In this document: positions 9,171-17,084 of the stretch, piece by piece
How the letters are laid out: every line of letters begins with the position of its first letter
How positions within the stretch are numbered: position 1 is the stretch's first letter
NCBI RefSeq assembly: GCF_003594935.2
Contig: NZ_CP043342.1
Span: 3,224,001-3,288,000, forward strand
Origin: Enterobacter huaxiensis
GTDB lineage: Bacteria > Pseudomonadota > Gammaproteobacteria > Enterobacterales > Enterobacteriaceae
Reading direction: 5' to 3'
Length of the DNA: 64,000 nt
Program-made: the position numbers and the translations under genes
The notes under the pieces: generated by a model
Told to the model about the DNA's origin: nothing
What the model saw: only the letters and a program-made list of their open reading frames with translations
The model's database searches: none

Positions 9171-9893
9171 CTATCGCGTCGCCCAGCCCTGTTTGTGCAG
9201 ATAGTCGAGAATAAACGGGCGGTTTTCTTTGATGATGGTGCGACGGATATGGTCGGTCCAGGTATCGCGACGGTTGTTGCTGTCGCGCGTCAGGTAGTAG
9301 TTTGCCAGCTCTTCGTCGTATTGGTTGAGAACGTCCTGGTCAACCGGCTGATAGTGATTTTCATGCACCAGCATCGCGGCGGGTATGCGCGGCTTAAGAT
9401 CCGGGTTATCCGCCGGCCAGCCGAGGCACAGGCCGAACAGCGGCAGGACGTGTTTTGGCAGCTTCAGCAGCTCGGTCACGCTTTCGATGTTGTTGCGCAG
9501 CCCACCGATGTAGACGCCACCAAGCCCCAGCGACTCCGCTGCCGTAAAGGCGTTTTGCGCCATCAGCGCGGTATCCACCACGCCCAGTAGCAGCTGTTCG
9601 GCCAGGCCAAGCTCGGCCTCAGGGCAGATCTGCAGATGGCGGTTAAAGTCAGCGCAGAACACCCAGAATTCGGCGGCCTGAGCAACGTGCTTCTGCCCGC
9701 CCGTCAGCGTCACCAGCTGTTCACGCATTGCCGGATCGGTAATGCGGATAATGGAACTGCACTGCAGGAAGCTGGAGCTGGAGGTCCCTCTCGCGCTGTC
9801 GATAATCGCTTCACGCTGGGCCTGCGTAATGGGCTCTCCGGTGAAATGGCGAATGGAGCGGTGGGAGCGGAGCAGGTCAATGGTTGGCGTCAT
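9171..9893 (-). CDS. nfsA: Oxygen-insensitive NADPH nitroreductase NfsA
   Basis: A 240-aa FMN-dependent nitroreductase that uses NADPH to reduce nitroaromatics and quinones by two electrons. The FMN-binding N terminus RSHRSIRHFTGEPI, the ESLGLGGVYIGGLRN segment and the LCLGWPAD motif are typical of NfsA. It is the first gene of nfsA-rimK-ybjN. In E. coli a small gene, ybjC, precedes it, but only 186 bp separate nfsA from divergent grxA here and ybjC is not present. Confidence 0.94.
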   Translation of the reverse strand: MTPTIDLLRSHRSIRHFTGEPITQAQREAIIDSARGTSSSSFLQCSSIIRITDPAMREQLVTLTGGQKHVAQAAEFWVFCADFNRHLQICPEAELGLAEQLLLGVVDTALMAQNAFTAAESLGLGGVYIGGLRNNIESVTELLKLPKHVLPLFGLCLGWPADNPDLKPRIPAAMLVHENHYQPVDQDVLNQYDEELANYYLTRDSNNRRDTWTDHIRRTIIKENRPFILDYLHKQGWATR

Positions 9894-10079
9894 ATGTTCT
9901 CTCTTAGTCAGTCTTTACGCGGTATGGCAGCCAGTATAGGCAAAGATGCAGGGCGTGTAATTGGCGAAACATAGCCTGACTGTATCAAAGTGACAGGTGA
10001 AACCTTCTTTCCATGACGGCAGGTTATCGTGCACACTACGCGTTATTCGCCGTCAGGCTTGTTTTTTGAGGAGAGAGAA

Positions 10080-10349
10080 ATGTTTGCAGTCATTTTTGGT
10101 CGTCCAGGATGCCCTTACTGTGTGCGCGCTAAAGAACTGGCAGAGAAACTGACCGAAGAGCGTGATGATTTCAACTTCCGTTACGTGGACATCCATGCGG
10201 AAGGCATCAGCAAAGCGGATCTGGAAAAAACCGTGGGTAAACCGGTTGAAACCGTCCCGCAGATCTTCCTCGATCAGAAACACATTGGCGGCTGCACTGA
10301 TTTCGAAGCCTACGCCAAAGAAAATCTGGGCCTGTTTGCGGCTCAGTAA
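10080..10349 (+). CDS. grxA: Glutaredoxin 1
   Basis: An 89-aa thioredoxin-fold redox protein that uses glutathione to reduce ribonucleotide reductase and other disulfides. The active site CPYC is at residues 11-14, and the GSH-binding TVP (cis-proline) and GGCTDF elements are present. The start ATG at 10080 follows a GAGGAGAGAG ribosome site. It is four residues longer than E. coli Grx1 at the C terminus (ending LFAAQ). It is transcribed divergently from nfsA and ends in a strong terminator shared with convergent ybjM. Confidence 0.96.
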   Translation: MFAVIFGRPGCPYCVRAKELAEKLTEERDDFNFRYVDIHAEGISKADLEKTVGKPVETVPQIFLDQKHIGGCTDFEAYAKENLGLFAAQ

Positions 10350-10357
10350 TGCCAGAG

Positions 10358-10384
10358 CGCCCTCACCCTGAGGGCGTTTTTATT
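10358..10384 (+). terminator. grxA terminator
   Basis: An 8-bp perfect stem (CGCCCTCA / TGAGGGCG) is followed by TTTTTATTT. It overlaps the last bases of convergent ybjM. Confidence 0.88.
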
Positions 10385-10754
10385 TGTGCCGTTTGCGCCT
10401 GTTCAGCAGGCTGCGCACAAACAGGAAGCATAGCGCCCCCAGCGCGCACCAGAATACCCCGCTCAGCAACCACGCCAGCTCCTGCCAGACGCTTCTCGAC
10501 GGGACATACATCAAACGCATCATCAGCAGACAGAGTGGTGCAGCAAGCATCGCCCCCAGCAGCGGCTTCACCACCTCCCCTTTACGGGAGAGAAAGCTTG
10601 CGGCCGCACCGGGCAGAATGAAAAAGAGCAGACCCAGCTCTGCATGACCGGACGCCCTGAACGCGCCTTTAACATTAAAAGCGAGCGACATACACACGAC
10701 AGTAAACAGCAAAAAACAGCTGACGACGCCAGCCCAGTTTCGCTTAATGTTCAC
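10380..10754 (-). CDS. ybjM: Inner membrane protein YbjM
   Basis: A 124-aa protein with four predicted membrane helices and a basic C terminus (RRKRHK). The segments VKGAFRASGH, GLLFFILPGAAASF and WQELAWLLSGVFWCALGALCFLF match E. coli YbjM. No function is known. It is convergent with grxA and its stop lies within the grxA terminator. Its 5' end faces the ybjL regulatory region. Confidence 0.88.
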   Translation of the reverse strand: MNIKRNWAGVVSCFLLFTVVCMSLAFNVKGAFRASGHAELGLLFFILPGAAASFLSRKGEVVKPLLGAMLAAPLCLLMMRLMYVPSRSVWQELAWLLSGVFWCALGALCFLFVRSLLNRRKRHK

Positions 10755-11028
10755 ACTATCCTCCTGACTTCATCTCTATCAAATACACATTCGTCCGCTG
10801 GACGCCCAGTCAGATAAAGCATTTCGGCAATCCTTGCCAAAGCACGCACACGGTGACGCGATAATAGGTAGCTGTCGGTAGCTAATACGATTAAACTAAC
10901 CGCCGGCTAATGTTTAAGAGAATTTATTAGGACGCAGAGAGTGTTGAAGACGTTCCCTGACCTGAAAAACAGTAGCCCAAATAATCTATTCATTCAACAA
11001 CTTACTGGTAAACAAGAAGTTAGCCTCC

Positions 11029-12714
11029 GTGAATATAAACGTCGCAGACTTGTTAAATGGGAATTACATCCTGTTATTATTTGTGGTACTGGCGTTGGGC
11101 CTTTGCCTGGGTAAATTGCGCCTGGGGTCAGTTCAACTTGGTAATTCCATTGGCGTTTTAGTCGTCTCTTTATTATTAGGTCAGCAGCATTTCAGCATTA
11201 ACACGGACGCGCTCAACTTAGGTTTTATGCTGTTTATTTTCTGTGTGGGCGTGGAAGCTGGGCCGAACTTTTTTTCAATTTTCTTCCGCGACGGCAAAAA
11301 TTATCTGATGCTGGCGCTGGTGATGGTCGGCAGCGCTCTGCTCATTGCGTTAGGGCTGGGTAAACTGTTTGGCTGGGATATCGGGTTAACGGCCGGTATG
11401 CTGGCGGGTGCCATGACCTCCACGCCGGTCCTGGTAGGCGCAGGCGATACGCTGCGCCATTCCGGCATGGCCGGTTCACAGCTCTCTACCGCACTCGACC
11501 ACCTGAGCCTGGGCTATGCCCTGACCTACCTCATCGGTCTGGTGAGCCTGATTGTTGGCGCGCGTTACCTGCCAAAACTTCAGCATCAGGATCTGCAGAC
11601 CAGCGCCCAGACGATTGCCCGCGAGCGCGGTCTGGACACTGACTCAAAACGTAAAGTCTATCTTCCGGTGATCCGCGCCTACCGCGTTGGTCCAGAGCTG
11701 GTGGCCTGGGCGGACGGTAAAAACCTGCGCGAGCTGGGTATTTATCGTCAGACCGGGTGCTACATCGAGCGTATTCGCCGCAACGGCATTCTGGCCAACC
11801 CTGACGGCGACGCGGTGCTGCAGATGGGCGATGACATCGCGCTGGTGGGTTATCCTGACGCTCACGCCCGTCTCGACCCCAGCTTCCGTAACGGCAAAGA
11901 GGTGTTCGACCGCGATCTGCTCGACATGCGTATCGTCACCGAAGAGATCGTGGTGAAAAACCATAACGCCGTCGGCCGCCGTCTGGCGCAGCTGAAGCTG
12001 ACCGATCACGGCTGTTTCCTGAACCGCGTGATCCGCAGCCAGATTGAGATGCCGATCGACGATAACGTCGTGCTCAACAAAGGCGACGTGCTGCAGGTGA
12101 GCGGCGATGCGCGACGCGTGAAAACCGTGGCCGACCGCATCGGCTTTATCTCTATTCACAGCCAGGTCACCGACCTGCTGGCCTTCTGCGCCTTCTTTAT
12201 CGTCGGCCTGATGATCGGGATGATCACCTTCCAGTTCAGCAACTTTAGCTTCGGCATCGGCAATGCCGCCGGGCTGCTGTTCGCCGGGATCATGCTGGGC
12301 TTCCTTCGTGCGAACCACCCGACCTTCGGCTATATCCCGCAGGGCGCGCTGAACATGGTAAAAGAGTTCGGTCTGATGGTCTTTATGGCGGGCGTGGGCT
12401 TAAGCGCCGGTAGCGGCATCGGCCACAGCCTGGGTGCCGTCGGCTGGCAGATGTTGGTTTCCGGACTTATCGTCAGCCTGGTACCGGTTGTGATTTGTTT
12501 CCTGTTCGGCGCTTACGTGCTGCGCATGAACCGCGCCCTGCTCTTCGGGGCCATGATGGGCGCGCGTACGTGCGCGCCTGCAATGGAAATCATCAGCGAT
12601 ACCGCGCGCAGCAACATTCCGGCGCTGGGGTATGCGGGCACCTATGCTATCGCCAACGTACTGCTGACCCTGGCGGGTACGCTGATCATTATCATCTGGC
12701 CCGGACTCGGATAA
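11029..12714 (+). CDS. ybjL: Putative transporter YbjL (AAE family)
   Basis: A 561-aa membrane protein of the aspartate-alanine exchanger family. Two hydrophobic blocks (about 1-180 and 380-561) flank two cytosolic RCK_C-like domains (about 200-290 and 295-375). The conserved [13 protein letters not shown] and [12 protein letters not shown] repeats are present. It starts at a GTG (11029), giving [18 protein letters not shown] as in E. coli. The substrate is not established. The next feature downstream is the small RNA rybB, with no ybjL terminator of its own visible. Confidence 0.93.
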   Translation: MNINVADLLNGNYILLLFVVLALGLCLGKLRLGSVQLGNSIGVLVVSLLLGQQHFSINTDALNLGFMLFIFCVGVEAGPNFFSIFFRDGKNYLMLALVMVGSALLIALGLGKLFGWDIGLTAGMLAGAMTSTPVLVGAGDTLRHSGMAGSQLSTALDHLSLGYALTYLIGLVSLIVGARYLPKLQHQDLQTSAQTIARERGLDTDSKRKVYLPVIRAYRVGPELVAWADGKNLRELGIYRQTGCYIERIRRNGILANPDGDAVLQMGDDIALVGYPDAHARLDPSFRNGKEVFDRDLLDMRIVTEEIVVKNHNAVGRRLAQLKLTDHGCFLNRVIRSQIEMPIDDNVVLNKGDVLQVSGDARRVKTVADRIGFISIHSQVTDLLAFCAFFIVGLMIGMITFQFSNFSFGIGNAAGLLFAGIMLGFLRANHPTFGYIPQGALNMVKEFGLMVFMAGVGLSAGSGIGHSLGAVGWQMLVSGLIVSLVPVVICFLFGAYVLRMNRALLFGAMMGARTCAPAMEIISDTARSNIPALGYAGTYAIANVLLTLAGTLIIIIWPGLG

Positions 12715-12757
12715 CTCTCAAGTTTGCGCATGACACAAAAAATTTTCGTTATGCGCA

Positions 12758-12785
12758 GAACTTTTTTCTTAGGGGGCAGTCATAA
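12758..12785 (+). promoter_or_regulatory. Sigma-E promoter of rybB
   Basis: A -35 element GAACTT (12758-12763) and a -10 element TCATAA (12780-12785) are 16 bp apart and 5 bp before the rybB start. This matches the sigma-E (RpoE) envelope-stress promoter pattern. Confidence 0.75.
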
Positions 12786-12790
12786 CTATT

Positions 12791-12869
12791 GCCACTGCTT
12801 TTCTTTGATGTCCCCATTTTGTGGAGCCCATCAACCCCGCCGTTTTGGTTCAAGGTTGATGGGTTTTTT
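12791..12869 (+). ncRNA. rybB: RybB small RNA
   Basis: A 79-nt sequence that I recognise as the Hfq-dependent RybB sRNA. The 5' seed GCCACTGCTTTTCTTTGATG, which represses outer-membrane porin mRNAs, is conserved. It is followed by a central region and a 3' terminator hairpin (CCCATCAACC / GGTTGATGGG) with TTTTTT. The position next to ybjL matches E. coli, where rybB lies between ybjL and ybjK. Here the accessory segment starts directly after it, separating rybB from rcdA (ybjK) by about 4 kb. Confidence 0.95.
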
Positions 12870-13232
12870 GTTGCCTGAATTTTACCATCCATTAAATCAA
12901 TCACTTACATCACCACTTTCCCATGCATAGCGACATAGTCGCAGCAGAACTTTTTATGTGGCTGTAACAGGTAACAAAAAAACCGCCAGCGGCGGGTCAG
13001 TATCAGTAAGCTAATTCTTCCTGCATTCCTCTCGGCTTTTGGAACGAGTCATTCAATATCGAACTCCTCTTTTTTCACCTCGAACGCCAGACAGAGTGTA
13101 TTTAGGTTAAAAAATATCAGGTCATAATCTTAAAAACCCCCTCCTTGTCGTAAACATGATCTGCTTTGAACTTCCATACTAGTGACGGAAATACTCTGGA
13201 GCGGATAGAAACATGCTAAGGAGGGAACAGAA
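12870..13232. other. Intergenic region at the start of the accessory segment
   Basis: This 363-bp stretch is more AT-rich than its flanks and has no convincing gene. It holds a small hairpin (GCGACATAGTCGC near 12937-12949) and a minus-strand terminator-like hairpin at 12974-12997. The promoter for the downstream module must lie in its right half, but I cannot place it with certainty. Confidence 0.6.
12974..12997 (-). terminator. Orphan minus-strand terminator-like hairpin
   Basis: Read on the minus strand, CCGCC-GCT-GGCGG is followed by seven U residues. No minus-strand gene is present to its right until 17 kb, so it looks like a leftover from a gene that was lost or displaced. Confidence 0.55.
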
Positions 13233-13349
13233 ATGAAGTTTTCACACGCAGTAATGGCATTTGAACGCCTCGTGCCGGACTTAGGGAATACAGCAAAGGT
13301 TCGCTCGATTGAGCTGAAGTGCGAGGCCAATAAGCATGTACCATTCTGA
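13233..13349 (+). CDS. Small 38-codon ORF upstream of the Hcp module
   Basis: An ATG at 13233 follows a very strong ribosome site (AAGGAGGGAACAGAA before the ATG) and opens a 38-aa frame beginning MKFSHAVMAFERLVPD and ending KHVPF. It overlaps the start of the 235-aa gene by 14 bp, so the 235-aa protein, which has only a poor ribosome site of its own, may depend on translation of this ORF. I recognise no family. It could be a leader for translational coupling, a small adaptor, or the remnant of a larger gene. Confidence 0.5.
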   Translation: MKFSHAVMAFERLVPDLGNTAKVRSIELKCEANKHVPF

Positions 13350-14043
13350 AGAGATCATCCGCCAGCTTCAGAGCCAAAAGATATTGGCAATGAAGCTGGA
13401 CCGGGCGGTACGTGATGTAGGCGAAGAGGTAAAGGGCCAACTGAGTAATATAGGTGCCGGTGCCCAACGCCTGCTGTACTACACCTCCTGCTTTACTGAT
13501 GAATATTATGATGTGTGCACCAGACAAAACCTGGAGGACGCTCGCTTCCGAAAAGGCATATTCCATCTCGTTTCTCGCTGGAACATCGTCTTTGACCTAA
13601 TCAACACGTACGTTGAGGAACTGGTTAAAGATTATTCTCCGGCAGATTTATCAGCGATACAACATGCTCTAATGCGCGCTAACGTTTACATATCCACCAG
13701 CACGCTAACCTCGTATTCATTCTCTGCAGGCGTCGCATCGACCGTTTGCCTCTATGTGACACGTCCACCTTCAGGGTTAAAGATCGTTTCAGGATTAACG
13801 GGCGCGGCTATTGGCGGGCTGGGGTTATATGGGGTTTTACAAAAGGCTGCTGACAGCGCTCACCGCCTGCAAGTGATGCACCCCGCTTACTATCAAGCGT
13901 TATACCTGCGAGAGTTGGAGATGATGTATTTCCTGGTGGAGCCTACGTTTGCGCGCGCGGGGGTGCTAACCCAACAGTGGACTGATGGCCAAAGCCCTTA
14001 TGGTGTTGCAGACACCATCCTGAAGCTAATGGGTAGACGCTGA
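13336..14043 (+). CDS. Hypothetical 235-aa protein, candidate T6SS pore-forming effector
   Basis: I do not recognise a named family with certainty. The protein has an amphipathic, charged N-terminal half and two hydrophobic stretches, about residues 117-142 and 149-168. The second is a glycine-rich zipper (GLTGAAIGGLGLYG). The C-terminal part (170-235) is soluble. Its stop overlaps the ATG of a 60-aa membrane protein, and Hcp is encoded next. A secreted membrane-inserting toxin, its membrane immunity protein and the Hcp carrier would fit. In size and layout it recalls the ion-selective pore effector Ssp6 of Serratia, but similarity is not demonstrated here. Base composition is lower in GC than the neighbouring core genes. 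A non-toxic membrane-associated protein remains possible. Confidence 0.65.
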   Translation: MYHSEEIIRQLQSQKILAMKLDRAVRDVGEEVKGQLSNIGAGAQRLLYYTSCFTDEYYDVCTRQNLEDARFRKGIFHLVSRWNIVFDLINTYVEELVKDYSPADLSAIQHALMRANVYISTSTLTSYSFSAGVASTVCLYVTRPPSGLKIVSGLTGAAIGGLGLYGVLQKAADSAHRLQVMHPAYYQALYLRELEMMYFLVEPTFARAGVLTQQWTDGQSPYGVADTILKLMGRR

Positions 14044-14225
14044 TGGGCTTTCTAAGACGCTGGTTCAAATCTCAGGCTCAGTTCTTCTTCTGGACCTATG
14101 TCCCGATCATCCTCACGTTCATTTTTGGCCATGTCCTTGACGTTTACTTCCCTGAGGTTAGTCAGGGATTCATCCTCCTGTTTTACCTGGTAACACTGGG
14201 ACTGGCTTACTGGATATGGCATTGA
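14043..14225 (+). CDS. Small membrane protein (60 aa), candidate immunity protein
   Basis: A 60-aa protein with a basic N terminus (RRWFKSQ) and two predicted membrane helices, about residues 13-31 and 41-59. Its ATG shares one base with the stop codon of the 235-aa gene, implying obligate coupling and fixed stoichiometry. That arrangement is typical of toxin-immunity pairs. A small two-helix inner-membrane protein is the expected form of immunity against a pore former. I recognise no family, and the role is inferred from context only. Confidence 0.6.
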   Translation: MGFLRRWFKSQAQFFFWTYVPIILTFIFGHVLDVYFPEVSQGFILLFYLVTLGLAYWIWH

Positions 14226-14264
14226 GGAATATCAATACGTTACGCTTACTCATAAGGAAATTAC

Positions 14265-14744
14265 ATGTCTACTCCCGCACACCTATGGCTAGAAGACGAG
14301 AACGGTTCGCCAATTGTCGGTAGCTGCATGATGCCCATGCGTCCTGGCTCCATAGAGCTAAAATCGTTCTCCCACGGCGTAACCATTCCGGTTGATCCAA
14401 GCTGGGGCAAACTCACCGGGACGCGCGTCCATCGCCCGATTACGATAGTTAAAGAGTTTGATCAGACTACCCCACTTCTTTACCGTGCTGTCTGCGAAGG
14501 GCGAGTTATGAAGAAGGGTATCATTAAGATGTACCGCATTCTGGGGTCTGGGATCGAGGCCGAATATTTCAATATCGTGATGGAAAACGTTAAGTTCACG
14601 ACAGTGGCACCCTTCCTGACCCCCAACGGGATGAGCAGCACCCATCTTGAAACGCTCGAATTGCGTTATGAAGCAATCTCCTGGAAGTACACGGAGGGGA
14701 ATATCATTTACCGTGACACCTGGAACGATCGCTGCTGCGCCTGA
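14265..14744 (+). CDS. hcp: Hcp family type VI secretion tube protein
   Basis: A 159-aa Hcp1-family protein. Its opening, PAHLWLEDENGSPIVGSC followed by PGSIELKSFSHGVTIPVD, is the classic Hcp N terminus, and LETLELRYEAISWKYTEGN is the usual C-terminal strand. Hcp hexamers form the inner tube of the type VI secretion system and carry small effectors in their lumen. No other T6SS structural gene is in the window, so this is an orphan copy that would need a T6SS encoded elsewhere. It is the last gene of a four-ORF unit and is followed by a hairpin terminator. It has no C-terminal toxin extension. Confidence 0.9.
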   Translation: MSTPAHLWLEDENGSPIVGSCMMPMRPGSIELKSFSHGVTIPVDPSWGKLTGTRVHRPITIVKEFDQTTPLLYRAVCEGRVMKKGIIKMYRILGSGIEAEYFNIVMENVKFTTVAPFLTPNGMSSTHLETLELRYEAISWKYTEGNIIYRDTWNDRCCA

Positions 14745-14765
14745 GCACTGAAAGTAAGCAGATAA

Positions 14766-14797
14766 AAAGAAACCCTCCCAGGGGGACGGTTTCTTTC
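14766..14797 (+). terminator. Terminator after hcp
   Basis: AAAGAAACC pairs with GGTTTCTTT around an inner CCC/GGG stem. The downstream arm itself is U-rich. It closes the Hcp module before arsR. Confidence 0.65.
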
Positions 14798-14911
14798 GCA
14801 TGACTATCAGGAGTGGTCTGGGCAAGCCACAAAGACTATTTTGACCTTAACGAGTTCTCCAGGCGCTTTTTCTATCCTTCCTGCTATCTTCCTCTTCTCT
14901 CCTTTGCCACA

Positions 14912-14937
14912 AACATATATGATTAAATATATATGTT
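14912..14937. promoter_or_regulatory. ArsR operator-like palindrome
   Basis: A 26-bp inverted repeat has arms AACATATAT and ATATATGTT and an AT-rich centre. It lies 22 bp before the chosen arsR start. It resembles the AT-rich imperfect palindromes bound by ArsR/SmtB repressors and probably covers the arsRBC promoter. Confidence 0.65.
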
Positions 14938-14959
14938 AAAGAACATTCAGGATGGCAGA

Positions 14960-15280
14960 ATGCTCCACCCGCTCCAGCTCTTCAAAACCCTCTCCGACGA
15001 AACGCGGCTCTCAATCGTCATGCTGCTCCGTGAAGCGGGAGAATTGTGCGTCTGCGATCTCTGCGCCGCGACCACGGAGTCGCAGCCGAAGGTCTCCCGC
15101 CACATGGCGCTGCTGCGCGAGTCCGGGCTGGTTATTGACCGTCGCGAGGGGAAATGGGTTCATTACCGCCTCTCTCCCAACATGCCTGCGTGGGCGGCAA
15201 CCGTTATCGACACCAGCTGGAACTGCCTGCGGGAAGAGACGCGCATGAAGCTTAAAAACCGACTTTCGGGCTCGTGTTGA
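14960..15280 (+). CDS. arsR: Arsenical-responsive repressor ArsR
   Basis: A 106-aa winged-helix repressor of the ArsR/SmtB family. The arsenite-binding cysteines are in ELCVCDLC, the recognition helix follows in QPKVSRHMALLRESGLV, and WVHYRLSP closes the domain. I use the ATG at 14960 (MLHPLQLFKTLSDETRL), which has AGGA 8-9 bases upstream and matches the E. coli ArsR start. An in-frame ATG at 14933 falls inside the operator palindrome and is unlikely. It is first in arsRBC, so it should autoregulate the operon, releasing DNA when arsenite or antimonite binds. Confidence 0.92.
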   Translation: MLHPLQLFKTLSDETRLSIVMLLREAGELCVCDLCAATTESQPKVSRHMALLRESGLVIDRREGKWVHYRLSPNMPAWAATVIDTSWNCLREETRMKLKNRLSGSC

Positions 15281-15320
15281 TAACAACATATTCACACAAA
15301 CAGATATAACGGAGTGAACG

Positions 15321-16610
15321 ATGTTTCTGGCAGGGGCTATTTTTCTGTTTACGCTTGTACTGGTCATCTGGCAGCCCAGGGGGCTCAGTATCGGCTGGAG
15401 CGCCACCATCGGCGCCGTGCTGGCGCTGGCCAGCGGCGTGATTCACATTAACGATATACCGGTCGTGTGGAATATCGTCTGGAACGCCACGGCAACCTTC
15501 ATCGCCGTCATCATCATCAGCCTGCTGCTGGATGAGTCCGGCTTTTTCGAGTGGGCGGCGCTCCACGTTGCCCGCTGGGGAAACGGTCGCGGGCGACTGT
15601 TGTTTACTTATATCGTGCTGCTGGGCGCAGCCGTGGCGGCGCTGTTTGCCAATGACGGTGCGGCGCTGATCCTGACGCCTATCGTTATCGCCATGCTGCT
15701 GGCGCTGGGGTTCAGCAAGCAGGCCACGCTGGCGTTTGTGATGGCAGCAGGATTTATCGCTGATACCGCCAGCCTGCCGCTGATTGTGTCCAACCTGGTC
15801 AACATCGTCTCGGCAGACTTCTTTAAGCTGGGGTTCAGCGAGTACGCCTCGGTGATGGTCCCGGTGGATATCGCCGCGATTGCCGCAACGCTGTTGATGC
15901 TGCATCTGTTCTTTCGCAAGGAAATCCCTCTGGAATATGACCTGGCAAAACTCCGCGAGCCCGCGCGGGCCATTCGCGATCTCCCGACGTTCAGAACGGG
16001 CTGGATCGTCCTGCTGCTTCTGCTCGTCGGTTTCTTCGTACTTGAACCTCTCGGTATTCCGGTCAGCGCCATTGCAGCCGTCGGCGCGCTGATTTTATTC
16101 GCTGTCGCAAAACGCGGACATGCGATAAATACCGGAAAAGTGCTGCGCGGCGCGCCGTGGCAGATCGTTATCTTCTCGCTGGGGATGTATCTGGTGGTGT
16201 ATGGCCTGCGTAATGCCGGGCTGACGGAATATCTCTCAGGCGTGCTGGATAGCCTGGCCGGACACGGGCTGTGGATCACCACGCTGGGAACCGGGTTCAT
16301 CACCGCGTTTCTGTCATCCATAATGAACAATATGCCCACGGTGCTGATTGGCGCGCTCTCCATTGATGGCAGTACGGCGACGGGATTGATCAAGGAAGCG
16401 ATGATTTACGCCAACGTGATTGGCTGCGATCTGGGGCCGAAAATCACCCCCATCGGTAGCCTCGCCACCCTCCTCTGGCTCCACGTGCTGGTGCAGAAAA
16501 ACATGACGATTACCTGGGGCTACTATTTCCGGACGGGCATCATTATGACGCTGCCGGTCCTGTTTGTGACGCTCGCCGCGCTGGCGCTACGTCTCTCCTT
16601 CACACTGTAA
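15321..16610 (+). CDS. arsB: Arsenite efflux permease ArsB
   Basis: A 429-aa inner-membrane transporter with about 12 helices that expels arsenite and antimonite. It opens [28 protein letters not shown] and contains [14 protein letters not shown] and [11 protein letters not shown], both ArsB/ion-transporter superfamily hallmarks. It follows arsR by 40 bp with a GGAG ribosome site and precedes arsC by 12 bp. There is no ArsA ATPase, so it works by proton exchange alone. Confidence 0.96.
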   Translation: MFLAGAIFLFTLVLVIWQPRGLSIGWSATIGAVLALASGVIHINDIPVVWNIVWNATATFIAVIIISLLLDESGFFEWAALHVARWGNGRGRLLFTYIVLLGAAVAALFANDGAALILTPIVIAMLLALGFSKQATLAFVMAAGFIADTASLPLIVSNLVNIVSADFFKLGFSEYASVMVPVDIAAIAATLLMLHLFFRKEIPLEYDLAKLREPARAIRDLPTFRTGWIVLLLLLVGFFVLEPLGIPVSAIAAVGALILFAVAKRGHAINTGKVLRGAPWQIVIFSLGMYLVVYGLRNAGLTEYLSGVLDSLAGHGLWITTLGTGFITAFLSSIMNNMPTVLIGALSIDGSTATGLIKEAMIYANVIGCDLGPKITPIGSLATLLWLHVLVQKNMTITWGYYFRTGIIMTLPVLFVTLAALALRLSFTL

Positions 16611-16622
16611 TGAGCCACTGAT

Positions 16623-17054
16623 ATGAGCCACATCACCATTTATCACAACCCCGCCTGCGGCACGTCGCGTAACACGCTGGAGATGATCCGCAACAGCGGC
16701 ACGGAGCCAGAGATTGTCCTCTATCTGGAAACCCCGCCGTCGCGGGATAAGCTGACCACCCTCATTGCCGATATGGGCATTTCAGTGCGGGACCTGCTGC
16801 GCAAAAACGTGGAGCCCTATGAACAGCTCGGCCTTGCTGAAGATAACTTTACCGACGACCAGCTTATCGATTTTATGCTGCAGCACCCGATTCTGATTAA
16901 CCGTCCCATTGTCGTTACGCCACTGGGTGTGCGTCTTTGCCGCCCTTCTGAGCGTGTGCTGGAGATCTTACCCGACCCGCAAAAAGGGGCGTTTACCAAA
17001 GAAGACGGCGAAGCGGTCGTCGACGCTGCCGGAAAAAAAATTCAGGAGCAGTAA
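16623..17054 (+). CDS. arsC: Arsenate reductase (glutaredoxin type) ArsC
   Basis: A 143-aa enzyme that reduces arsenate to arsenite with glutathione and glutaredoxin, giving ArsB its substrate. The catalytic cysteine is C12 in HNPACGTSRN, and the arsenate-binding arginines lie in LRKN, INRPIVVTPLGVRLCRPSE and nearby. It is the last gene of arsRBC. The glutaredoxin GrxA is encoded about 6.5 kb away in the same window. Confidence 0.96.
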   Translation: MSHITIYHNPACGTSRNTLEMIRNSGTEPEIVLYLETPPSRDKLTTLIADMGISVRDLLRKNVEPYEQLGLAEDNFTDDQLIDFMLQHPILINRPIVVTPLGVRLCRPSERVLEILPDPQKGAFTKEDGEAVVDAAGKKIQEQ

Positions 17055-17062
17055 TATCATTG

Positions 17063-17082
17063 CCCTGCCGCTGCGCGCAGGG
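17063..17082 (+). terminator. Weak hairpin after arsC
   Basis: CCCTGC / GCAGGG arms enclose an 8-base loop between the ends of arsC and convergent rcdA. No U tract follows, so termination is uncertain. Confidence 0.35.
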
Positions 17083-17084
17083 TA

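Noticed and set aside
10941..11114. 57-codon frame (GTG/TTG start) overlapping the start of ybjL, possible leader peptide
   Set aside because: There is no properly spaced ribosome site and no ATG. The second half simply reads the ybjL start region in another frame. Too weak to list.
13130..13330. 66-codon minus-strand frame ahead of the orphan terminator
   Set aside because: No ribosome site, low-complexity serine/arginine content, and it overlaps the strong plus-strand start at 13233.
14933..14959. Upstream ATG as arsR start
   Set aside because: It lies inside the AT-rich operator palindrome and lacks a ribosome site. The ATG at 14960 has one and matches the family start.
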